DNA of 5,079 nucleotides from Anaerolineales bacterium (GTDB taxonomy: Bacteria > Chloroflexota > Anaerolineae > Anaerolineales > DRMV01), in the NCBI GenBank assembly GCA_026991215.1, contig JALXBY010000229.1, positions 1-5,079 of the forward strand. The letters are read 5' to 3'. The position numbers and the translations under genes are program-made. Below, one piece after another: positions 1 to 4,524 of the stretch. The notes beneath the pieces were generated by a model. That model worked only from the letters and a program-made list of their open reading frames with translations, did not search any database and was not told the origin of the DNA. The stretch's first letter is position 1. The number at the start of each line of letters is the position of its first letter.

Positions 1-823
1 CAAAGCCCCGTAGGAACAGGGCAATCCGCCCCGGCGTGGCCCGGCACAGGAGGCACTGCACGGGCATGGCCAGGTACCCCAGCGCGCCCTGGGGCTTCCA
101 CGGGTAAAACTGCTGGAGGGAAGCGACAATCCGGGCCGTTTGTTCGGGCGTACCCCTGGCCATCACCGCGGCGGCAAAGGCAAGGAAATTGGCGGCCAGC
201 AGGGTCCAAAACAACTTCCCCCGACGGATGCGGCCCCCCTGCACGTAGACGAGGGGCACCAGCACATAGGGCAGGTACAGGAAGAACATCTCATGGGAAA
301 GCACAAGGAGCGGAAACCCGGCCAGCACGCCCAGCGTCCGGGCTTCCACCCGTTGGGGCGCGCGCAGGCTGCGCTGCACCAGCCAGGCCAGCAGCGCCAG
401 GAACAGGATTTCCTTGCGCATCCCACCCTGGGGGTCCATGAGGGAAAAGGCGAAGAGATACGGCGACGCGAGCAAAAGCCAGTATGGGCGCCAGTCCCGC
501 TGATGCTGCAGGGCCAGGAACGCGGCCGTGAAATAGACCGCCAGGGCCACGACCTGCACCCCGGCCACCCAATACACGGGGTCGGCGCGGCTTGCCAGGG
601 CCAGGCGGTAGAACACCTCACCCAACAGACCCCGGCGCACGAAACCGCCCTGGTAGTTGATGAGCCAATCCCCCATGGCCCAGCGGTGGTGCTCCACGGC
701 CCACATCCCAATCAGCCCCACATGGAGCGCGAACAACCCGACCAGGTAGAGGGCCACGGCCACCCGTTGGGCACGGTCGAACAACCAGGGGCCATGGGCT
801 TTCCAGGCTTCCCACAGATGCAT
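1..823 (-). CDS. Polytopic membrane protein with NYQGGFVRRGLLGE motif, C-terminus cut off by the window edge
   Basis: Seen: the frame is open from ATG at 823 to the left edge, giving 274 residues with no stop. The protein begins MHLWEAWKAHGPW and has about six hydrophobic segments, near residues 20-43, 83-105, 111-128, 137-150, 160-194 and 204-221. Three hydrophilic motifs stand out: DWLINYQGGFVRRGLLGE (52-69), DPQGGMRKEI (130-139) and SHEMFF (176-181). The start is supported by a strong AGGGGAGG ribosome site six bases upstream. Known: this type of motif, from memory, occurs in uncharacterised bacterial membrane proteins, some near surface-polysaccharide genes, and the overall look recalls multi-spanning glycosyltransferases or polymerases. 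Inferred: a cytoplasmic-membrane protein, possibly linked to envelope glycan assembly. No catalytic residue can be assigned. It is transcribed divergently from the four-helix protein at 966. The gene call is firm because membrane segments and conserved-looking motifs share one open frame; the function is open. Confidence -1.
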   Translation of the reverse strand, partial: MHLWEAWKAHGPWLFDRAQRVAVALYLVGLFALHVGLIGMWAVEHHRWAMGDWLINYQGGFVRRGLLGEVFYRLALASRADPVYWVAGVQVVALAVYFTAAFLALQHQRDWRPYWLLLASPYLFAFSLMDPQGGMRKEILFLALLAWLVQRSLRAPQRVEARTLGVLAGFPLLVLSHEMFFLYLPYVLVPLVYVQGGRIRRGKLFWTLLAANFLAFAAAVMARGTPEQTARIVASLQQFYPWKPQGALGYLAMPVQCLLCRATPGRIALFLRGF

Positions 824-829
824 GCAAGG

Positions 830-837
830 CCTCCCCT
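830..837 (-). promoter_or_regulatory. Shine-Dalgarno site for the membrane protein starting at 823
   Basis: On the minus strand AGGGGAGG lies six bases before the ATG at 823. It fixes this ATG as the start rather than the out-of-frame TTG at 827. The GGGG of the site is also one arm of a perfect palindrome, CCCCTGCAGGGG (833-844). Confidence -1.
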
Positions 838-863
838 GCAGGGGTGCTTCCCGCGATGGCGGA

Positions 864-869
864 ATTGTA
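864..869 (-). promoter_or_regulatory. Possible -10 element for the leftward membrane protein gene
   Basis: TACAAT is read on the minus strand about 40 bases upstream of the ATG at 823. It matches the sigma-70 -10 consensus in five of six bases. The -35 position at normal spacing (around 887-892, GTCACG) is poor, so this is a tentative call based on one good hexamer in the right place. Confidence -1.
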
Positions 870-894
870 CCGGTCCGCATTCCAGGCGTGACCC

Positions 895-923
895 TTGACG
901 CTTTAGAACAAATGTTCTAAGAT
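895..923 (+). promoter_or_regulatory. Sigma-70-type promoter for the four-helix membrane protein
   Basis: TTGACG (895-900) and TAAGAT (918-923) are separated by exactly 17 bases, each matching the -35 or -10 consensus in five of six positions. Transcription would begin near 930 and give a leader of about 36 bases before the ATG at 966. The spacer is almost filled by the palindrome at 903-920, which also covers the first three bases of the -10 box, so a protein bound there would block RNA polymerase. Confidence -1.
903..920. promoter_or_regulatory. Putative LexA (SOS) operator, perfect 18-bp palindrome
   Basis: Seen: TTAGAACAAATGTTCTAA is a perfect inverted repeat of two 8-base arms around a central AA. 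It sits between the -35 and -10 elements of the promoter for the gene at 966 and overlaps the -10. Known: LexA of Gram-positive bacteria binds palindromes with a GAAC-N4-GTTC core (CGAACN4GTTCG in Bacillus, TCGAACN4GTTCGA in mycobacteria), and this site carries that core at 906-917. Inferred: repression by LexA and induction by DNA damage. Another repressor with palindromic DNA binding remains possible, because no regulator gene is in the window. Confidence -1.
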
Positions 924-953
924 GGGAGGCACCCAAACCCATCCCTCTCGCGC

Positions 954-960
954 AGGAGGT
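954..960 (+). promoter_or_regulatory. Shine-Dalgarno site deciding the start at 966
   Basis: AGGAGGT ends five bases before the ATG at 966. A second in-frame ATG at 975 would be 14 bases away, too far for good initiation, so the first ATG is preferred. Confidence -1.
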
Positions 961-965
961 CGGTC

Positions 966-1667
966 ATGCGACTCATGAAGAAACGTTTTCATCAGGGGAT
1001 GTTCCTGGGCAGCATGGTCCTGATTGCGTTGCTGGCCTTCGAGATGTTCAACTTCAGCACCACGGAGTTCGCGCTCAACGACTTGTTGGGGGACCTCTCC
1101 TTCCTGGGCCTGCGCTGGTCCATCATTCTGGCCATCGCGTTCTGCGGCATTGATTTCGCAGGCATCGCCCGTCTGTTCACACCGGACGAGACGGGCGAGG
1201 AAAGCACGGAGACCTGGTACCTCTTCGGCGCCTGGTTCCTGGCGGCTTCCATGAACGCGCTGCTCACCTGGTGGGGCGTCAGCGTGGCCCTGCTGGAGCA
1301 CGCACCCCAGGGGACCGGCATCCTGGGCCGCAAGACCTTGCTGACCATCGTGCCTGTGTTCGTGGCCCTGATGGTGTGGCTGGTGCGGGTACTGCTCATC
1401 GGCACCATCGTGATGACCGGCCCGCGGCTGTTCGACTGGCATTGGGGGAAGCAGCGGGTGCCCACGCCCCGGCCCACTGCGGCCCGGCCCAGCCCGGTGC
1501 GCACCACCAGCCGCCTCGCGAGCGCCAGCGGGTACAGCGCAGCCCGGAGCACGGTGCATCCCCGCAACGGGCACGTGGCCAGCCGCACCGCGCCGACGCC
1601 GCCGGAAGAACCCACCTATGAACCGCTGGCCGCGGCCTCCGGTCCCAAGGGCCCCAAGATGGTCTGA
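966..1667 (+). CDS. Unrecognised four-helix membrane protein, putatively SOS-regulated
   Basis: Seen: 233 residues. The short basic N-terminus MRLMKKRFHQ precedes four predicted membrane helices at about 11-30, 47-68, 84-110 and 123-150. The loops between them are acidic (TTEFALNDLLGD; FTPDETGEESTET). The conserved-looking helix residues include FCGIDFAGIARLF (59-71) and MNALLTWWGVS (96-106). From about residue 161 to the end is a low-complexity basic tail rich in Pro, Ala, Ser, Thr and Arg. By the positive-inside rule both ends would be cytoplasmic. I do not recognise a named family, though it resembles conserved hypothetical proteins of Chloroflexota. It is a single gene with its own promoter, a LexA-like operator and a downstream terminator. 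Inferred role: a membrane response to DNA damage, for example a division checkpoint. This is suggested only by the operator, and nothing in the protein itself shows it. Confidence -1.
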   Translation: MRLMKKRFHQGMFLGSMVLIALLAFEMFNFSTTEFALNDLLGDLSFLGLRWSIILAIAFCGIDFAGIARLFTPDETGEESTETWYLFGAWFLAASMNALLTWWGVSVALLEHAPQGTGILGRKTLLTIVPVFVALMVWLVRVLLIGTIVMTGPRLFDWHWGKQRVPTPRPTAARPSPVRTTSRLASASGYSAARSTVHPRNGHVASRTAPTPPEEPTYEPLAAASGPKGPKMV

Positions 1668-1732
1668 ACGCGGCGGCCCTGGGCTTCCCCATTCCCCAAG
1701 AAACTGAGGCGCAAGGGCCATGCACACCAGGG

Positions 1733-1770
1733 AAAAACGCCGGGCCTGGCTTAGGCCCGGCGTCTTGCTT
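1733..1770. terminator. Bidirectional intrinsic terminator
   Basis: A perfect 10-bp GC-rich stem (CGCCGGGCCT at 1738-1747 with AGGCCCGGCG at 1753-1762) closes a 5-base loop. Read leftward it is followed by TTTTT (1737-1733), 35 bases after the msrQ stop. Read rightward it is followed by TCTTGCTT, about 70 bases after the stop of the four-helix gene. The two convergent units therefore probably share it, and it should work best for the msrPQ transcript. The rest of the 1668-1796 gap shows nothing else. Confidence -1.
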
Positions 1771-1796
1771 GCTGGTTCAAGGCTATTCCACCGGGT

Positions 1797-2462
1797 TCAA
1801 GGGGGCGGCGAGGTCGCGAAGCGTTTTTTGACGAAGCGGACGAAGGCGCGATGCCGCAGCCCGCGACGCACCACACGGGCCAGGAGCAAGGCACCCACCA
1901 CCAGGCCCACGGCCACCGGTCGGTAGATATCCCCCCGCAGGGCCAGCACGTTGCCCTTGACCGCCTGGGCCGCGTGCCACACCGCAAGGACCGCGGCCAG
2001 GTACACCAGGCGGTGCAGGGCCTTCCAGCGGCGGGCCCCCAGGCGGCGGGCCACCGCCTTGGGCGAGGTCGCGGCCAGGGCCGTGAGAATCAACAGGGCG
2101 ACCAGGCCCCACCAGATGTACGGCTTCTGGCTCAGGATTTCCTGCCAGAGCCAGTCCCACCGCCAGCCGTAGTCCACGCCCACGAACAGGTACACGTGCA
2201 GCACCGCATACGCGAAGGCATACAGCCCCCAGGTGCGACGCCAGGGGCGAATCCAGCGCAGGCGGGGATGCCAGGAAAGGGGCGTGGCCGCGAGGCTCAG
2301 GGTCAAAAGATATAGCGCCCCCCGGCCGGTCCGCTGGGTCCAGTCCTGAATGGGGTTCGGACTCAAGCGCCCCAGGTAGGCCTCCAGCAGCAACCAGGCC
2401 AGGGGGGTCCAGGCGATGCCATGGCCAAGCCACCGGAACCAACGGGCAGGGTGCCGGGCCAT
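1797..2462 (-). CDS. msrQ: MsrQ, heme-binding membrane subunit of the MsrPQ methionine sulfoxide reductase
   Basis: Role: MsrQ (formerly YedZ) is an inner-membrane b-type cytochrome that passes electrons from quinols, or from a cytoplasmic flavin reductase, to MsrP. Seen: 221 residues, close to the usual length of about 200-220, with six hydrophobic helices near 14-30, 47-63, 78-95, 114-132, 150-168 and 179-196. Family landmarks are NPIQDWTQRTGRGAL (36-50), RRTWGLYAFAYAVLH (75-89), QKPYIWWG (112-119) and RRWKALHRLVYLAAVLAVWH (144-163). His89, His150 and His163 match the heme-ligand histidines of the family. The ATG at 2462-2460 overlaps the msrP stop by one base (TGATG), which indicates translational coupling and fixes the start. 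The open frame continues upstream to 2585, but that stretch is antisense-like noise inside msrP. The last 20 residues form a basic cytoplasmic tail. The gene ends 35 bases before a strong terminator. Identity is very likely from motifs plus the msrP neighbour. Confidence -1.
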   Translation of the reverse strand: MARHPARWFRWLGHGIAWTPLAWLLLEAYLGRLSPNPIQDWTQRTGRGALYLLTLSLAATPLSWHPRLRWIRPWRRTWGLYAFAYAVLHVYLFVGVDYGWRWDWLWQEILSQKPYIWWGLVALLILTALAATSPKAVARRLGARRWKALHRLVYLAAVLAVWHAAQAVKGNVLALRGDIYRPVAVGLVVGALLLARVVRRGLRHRAFVRFVKKRFATSPPP

Positions 2463-3397
2463 CAGTAGTTCTCCCGCAGGTCCATCCCCTTGTACAGGTA
2501 GGCCACTTCTTCCTCGTACCCGTTGAACATCAACGTGGGCCGCCGGCCCGATTCCCCCAGTCGCCGCTCCGTGGCCTGGGACCAACGGGGATGGGGCACG
2601 TTGGGGTTGACGTTGGCGTAAAAGCCGTACTCGTGGGGCGCGACCGTGTTCCAGAAGGTCTTGGGCTGGGTGGCCACCAGTTCGATTTTCACCACGGCCT
2701 TGATGCTCTTGAAGCCGTACTTCCAGGGCACCACCAAACGCACCGGCGCGCCGTTCTGGGGCGGCAGCAGTTTGCCGTACATGCCCGTAGCCAGGATGGT
2801 CAGGGGATGCATGGCCTCGTCCAGCCGCAGCCCCTCGGTGTACGGCCAGGGGAAGGTCCGGTACTTCCGCTGGCCGGGCATGGCCTCAGGTTTGTAGATG
2901 GAAACGAACCGCACGTACCGGGCTTCCGACGTGGGTTCCGCCCGGGCCAGCAGTTTGGCCAGGGGGAAGCCCTGCCAGGGCACCACCACGGACCAGCCCT
3001 CCACGCACCGGAGCCGGTAGATGCGTTCCTCCTGGGGGAACGCCCGCAACAGGTCCTCCAGCCCGATTTTGAAGGGCCGCTTGACCAGCCCGGTCACCTC
3101 GATGGTCCAGGGGTCGGTGGGGAAGTCCTTGGCCAGCCGGGCCACCGCGCGCTTGTCGGTGCTGAACTCGTAGTAGTTGTTGTAGTTGCTGGTGATTTCG
3201 TAAGGGGTGATGGGGTCCCCCAACTCGTCGGTCTTACCCGGCACGGGGGTGCGGGCCGGGGTTTGCGTCTGCGGCTGCACCCCACATGCAGCCAGGGTAC
3301 CCGTGAGAAGCGCGCTTCCCGCGACCTTGAGGAAGGCGCGACGGTTCAGGTACACGTGCTCCGGGGTGATTTCCCGTGGAGAAATACGGACCGCCAT
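2462..3397 (-). CDS. msrP: MsrP, molybdopterin catalytic subunit of extracytoplasmic methionine sulfoxide reductase, with Tat lipoprotein-like signal
   Basis: Role: MsrP (formerly YedY) reduces methionine sulfoxide in extracytoplasmic proteins using a Mo-molybdopterin cofactor, with electrons from MsrQ. Seen: 311 residues. The twin-arginine motif NRRAFLK (18-24) is followed by a hydrophobic stretch ending in LAAC, so Cys38 looks like a lipidation site. A Gln/Thr/Pro-rich tether (40-53) follows. The family motifs are SNYNNYYEF (70-78), YRLRCVEGWSVVVPW (127-141) with Cys131 as the expected Mo ligand, QNGAPVRLVVPWKYGFKSIK (214-233), and NVNPNVPHPRWSQATER (262-278). The start at 3397 is chosen because TGGAGGG (3410-3404) lies six bases upstream and the Tat signal then sits at the usual distance. 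An upstream in-frame start at 3463 would add 22 unlikely residues. It is the first gene of msrPQ. E. coli MsrP is a soluble periplasmic protein, so the lipobox is a variation that would suit a cell with a single membrane. Identity is near certain; lipidation is inferred. Confidence -1.
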   Translation of the reverse strand: MAVRISPREITPEHVYLNRRAFLKVAGSALLTGTLAACGVQPQTQTPARTPVPGKTDELGDPITPYEITSNYNNYYEFSTDKRAVARLAKDFPTDPWTIEVTGLVKRPFKIGLEDLLRAFPQEERIYRLRCVEGWSVVVPWQGFPLAKLLARAEPTSEARYVRFVSIYKPEAMPGQRKYRTFPWPYTEGLRLDEAMHPLTILATGMYGKLLPPQNGAPVRLVVPWKYGFKSIKAVVKIELVATQPKTFWNTVAPHEYGFYANVNPNVPHPRWSQATERRLGESGRRPTLMFNGYEEEVAYLYKGMDLRENY

Positions 3398-3403
3398 GGC
3401 ACT

Positions 3404-3410
3404 CCCTCCA
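3404..3410 (-). promoter_or_regulatory. Shine-Dalgarno site deciding the msrP start
   Basis: On the minus strand TGGAGGG ends six bases before the ATG at 3397. This supports the shorter MsrP, which begins MAVRISPREI, over the longer open frame reaching 3463. Confidence -1.
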
Positions 3411-3421
3411 AACAGGAGATG

Positions 3422-3436
3422 GCCCACCAGGTGGGC
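3422..3436. repeat. Perfect inverted repeat in the msrP leader
   Basis: GCCCACC and GGTGGGC flank a single central A, 11 bases upstream of the msrP ribosome site. It could be an operator for msrPQ regulation. With a one-base centre it would fold poorly as an RNA hairpin. In GC-rich DNA a 7-base arm can also arise by chance, so its function is uncertain. Confidence -1.
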
Positions 3437-3505
3437 AAGGGGCGAACCGCTTGTGAGCAGCAACGGTCATTCCTTAACTACGCCATCGGGCAGGCGGTGG
3501 ATGGG

Positions 3506-3511
3506 TATACT
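3506..3511 (+). promoter_or_regulatory. Possible -10 element for the lipoprotein gene
   Basis: TATACT matches the -10 consensus in five of six positions and lies 58 bases before the ATG at 3570. No good -35 hexamer stands 16-18 bases upstream, so the call is weak. The rest of the 3398-3569 divergent gap shows no convincing msrP promoter. Confidence -1.
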
Positions 3512-3569
3512 TGCTCCCTGAACCCAAACCGCCGACGAGCAACCATCTTCAAAGGGAAGGATAGCCTCC

Positions 3570-4496
3570 ATGCGGTGGTGGACGACAGGCTTTTTGGCCC
3601 TCTGGCTTGGGCTGTTTGCCGCAGCCTGTACCCAGGCCCGGTCGGCGAATCCAGGGCCGGCGGCCCTGCCCCAACCCCAGGTGTGGGCCCAGGCCTTTAC
3701 GCCAACACCCCCACCGACCCCAAGCCCTACCTGGACGCCCACCGCGGCCTGCCTGGCTGGCCGCGTGCTTGAGGGGAACGACGCAGTTTACACCCTGGCC
3801 CCCAAAGGCCCGCAGAACCACGTCTGGGTGGTGGAGAACCGGGGCGCGTGCCCATGGGAGGGCAAACTCATCTTAGCCATTGCGCCCGGCTCGACCCTGG
3901 CCCGGACGCGGCAGGTACCCCTGCCTACCCCGGTGCCGCCCGGCGGGCAGGTGCGGATTACGTTGCAGTTCACCGCGCCCCAGGAGTTTGGGGAATCCCA
4001 GGGCCGCTGGGGTTTGATGACCGGCGACGGCCAGGTCATCCCGCTGGTAAACGGGCCGATGACCCTGCGGGTCACCGTGCCCACGCCCACGCCCATCCCT
4101 TCGCCAACGCCCTTCCGCGGCGCGCTGCTCTTCGCTTACCGCACGGTGGACCTCACCCCCGGCCAACTGGTCAACTTCGACGACGGCCAGGTGGAAGTGG
4201 AATACGGGTACAACGGCCCCAACGACCAGGGCCTGGGCCACGTGGGAGACCACGTCTTCTTCGTGCGTACCTACGAGTGGCCGCCCATGTTCGATACCTG
4301 CTACTACGCGCCTTACGATGGGGTGACCAACGCGATTCTCAATCCCCAGAACAAAATCGGTTGGGTGTACTGCTTCACCACCAACGAAAAGCGGGTGGGC
4401 GCGCTGGTGATTCAGCGCTTCTACGTACAGCGCGGCACACCGCATTTGGTCATTACGTACCTGACCTGGGCGCCCAAGAACCCGAATTTGCCGTGA
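3570..4496 (+). CDS. Predicted lipoprotein with NBR1-like Ig domain, Thr/Pro linkers and an unknown C-terminal domain
   Basis: Seen: 308 residues. The signal peptide MRWWTTGFLALWLGLFAAAC ends at a lipobox-like Ala-Ala-Ala-Cys20. A first Thr/Pro linker spans about 43-58. A beta-rich domain at about 60-170 has the pattern HVWVVENRGACPW (84-96), PPGGQVRITLQFTAP (123-137) and GESQGRWGLMTGDGQVI (141-157). Known: this pattern fits the Ig-like domain first described in human NBR1, which is common in Chloroflexota surface lipoproteins. A second linker, VPTPTPIPSPTPF (170-182), leads to an unrecognised domain (183-308) rich in Tyr, Gly, Asp and Asn. Cys61/Cys94 and Cys244/Cys268 could form disulfides. 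The start is supported by AAGGGAAGG nine bases upstream. It diverges from msrP and converges with the cyclase-family gene. Inferred: an outward-facing anchored protein, perhaps a binding or adhesion module. No enzymatic residues are identified. The coding call is firm; the Ig assignment is likely. Confidence -1.
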   Translation: MRWWTTGFLALWLGLFAAACTQARSANPGPAALPQPQVWAQAFTPTPPPTPSPTWTPTAACLAGRVLEGNDAVYTLAPKGPQNHVWVVENRGACPWEGKLILAIAPGSTLARTRQVPLPTPVPPGGQVRITLQFTAPQEFGESQGRWGLMTGDGQVIPLVNGPMTLRVTVPTPTPIPSPTPFRGALLFAYRTVDLTPGQLVNFDDGQVEVEYGYNGPNDQGLGHVGDHVFFVRTYEWPPMFDTCYYAPYDGVTNAILNPQNKIGWVYCFTTNEKRVGALVIQRFYVQRGTPHLVITYLTWAPKNPNLP

Positions 4497-4501
4497 CGTA
4501 T

Positions 4502-4524
4502 AGCGGGCGAGAACGACCCCCGCT
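4502..4524. other. Weak inverted repeat between convergent stops
   Basis: AGCGGG (4502-4507) pairs with CCCGCT (4519-4524) around an 11-base loop, between the lipoprotein and cyclase-family stops. No T-tract follows on either strand, so it is a poor terminator candidate, noted only because the gap shows no better one. Confidence -1.

Noticed and set aside
140..898. Long open frame on the plus strand (252 residues)
   Set aside because: It is antisense to the membrane protein gene that starts at 823 and reads through the left edge. Its product is His/Gln/Pro-rich without domains, and the opposite strand has clear helices, motifs and a ribosome site.
903..1727. Long open frame on the minus strand (274 residues)
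   Set aside because: It lies opposite the four-helix protein, has a low-complexity composition, and its start lies in the terminator region. The plus strand has a promoter, ribosome site and membrane helices.
2524..2536. Inverted repeat GTTGAACATCAAC resembling half of a LexA-type site
   Set aside because: It lies inside the msrP coding sequence, lacks the GAAC-N4-GTTC core, and is not near any promoter.
2463..2585. 41-residue N-terminal extension of MsrQ
   Set aside because: It overlaps the 3' end of msrP in another frame and has no family similarity. The ATG at 2462 coupled to the msrP stop gives the usual MsrQ length.
3398..3463. 22-residue N-terminal extension of MsrP
   Set aside because: A strong ribosome site precedes the ATG at 3397, and the Tat motif is then at a normal distance from the start.
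2591..3772. Long open frame on the plus strand (393 residues), antisense to msrP
   Set aside because: The opposite strand encodes an unmistakable MsrP. This frame is a GC-rich shadow and runs on into the lipoprotein gene in another frame.
3570..4496. Idea that the neighbouring lipoprotein is a dedicated MsrP substrate
   Set aside because: Only four methionines are present, including the start, so it is not Met-rich; divergent orientation alone does not support the link.
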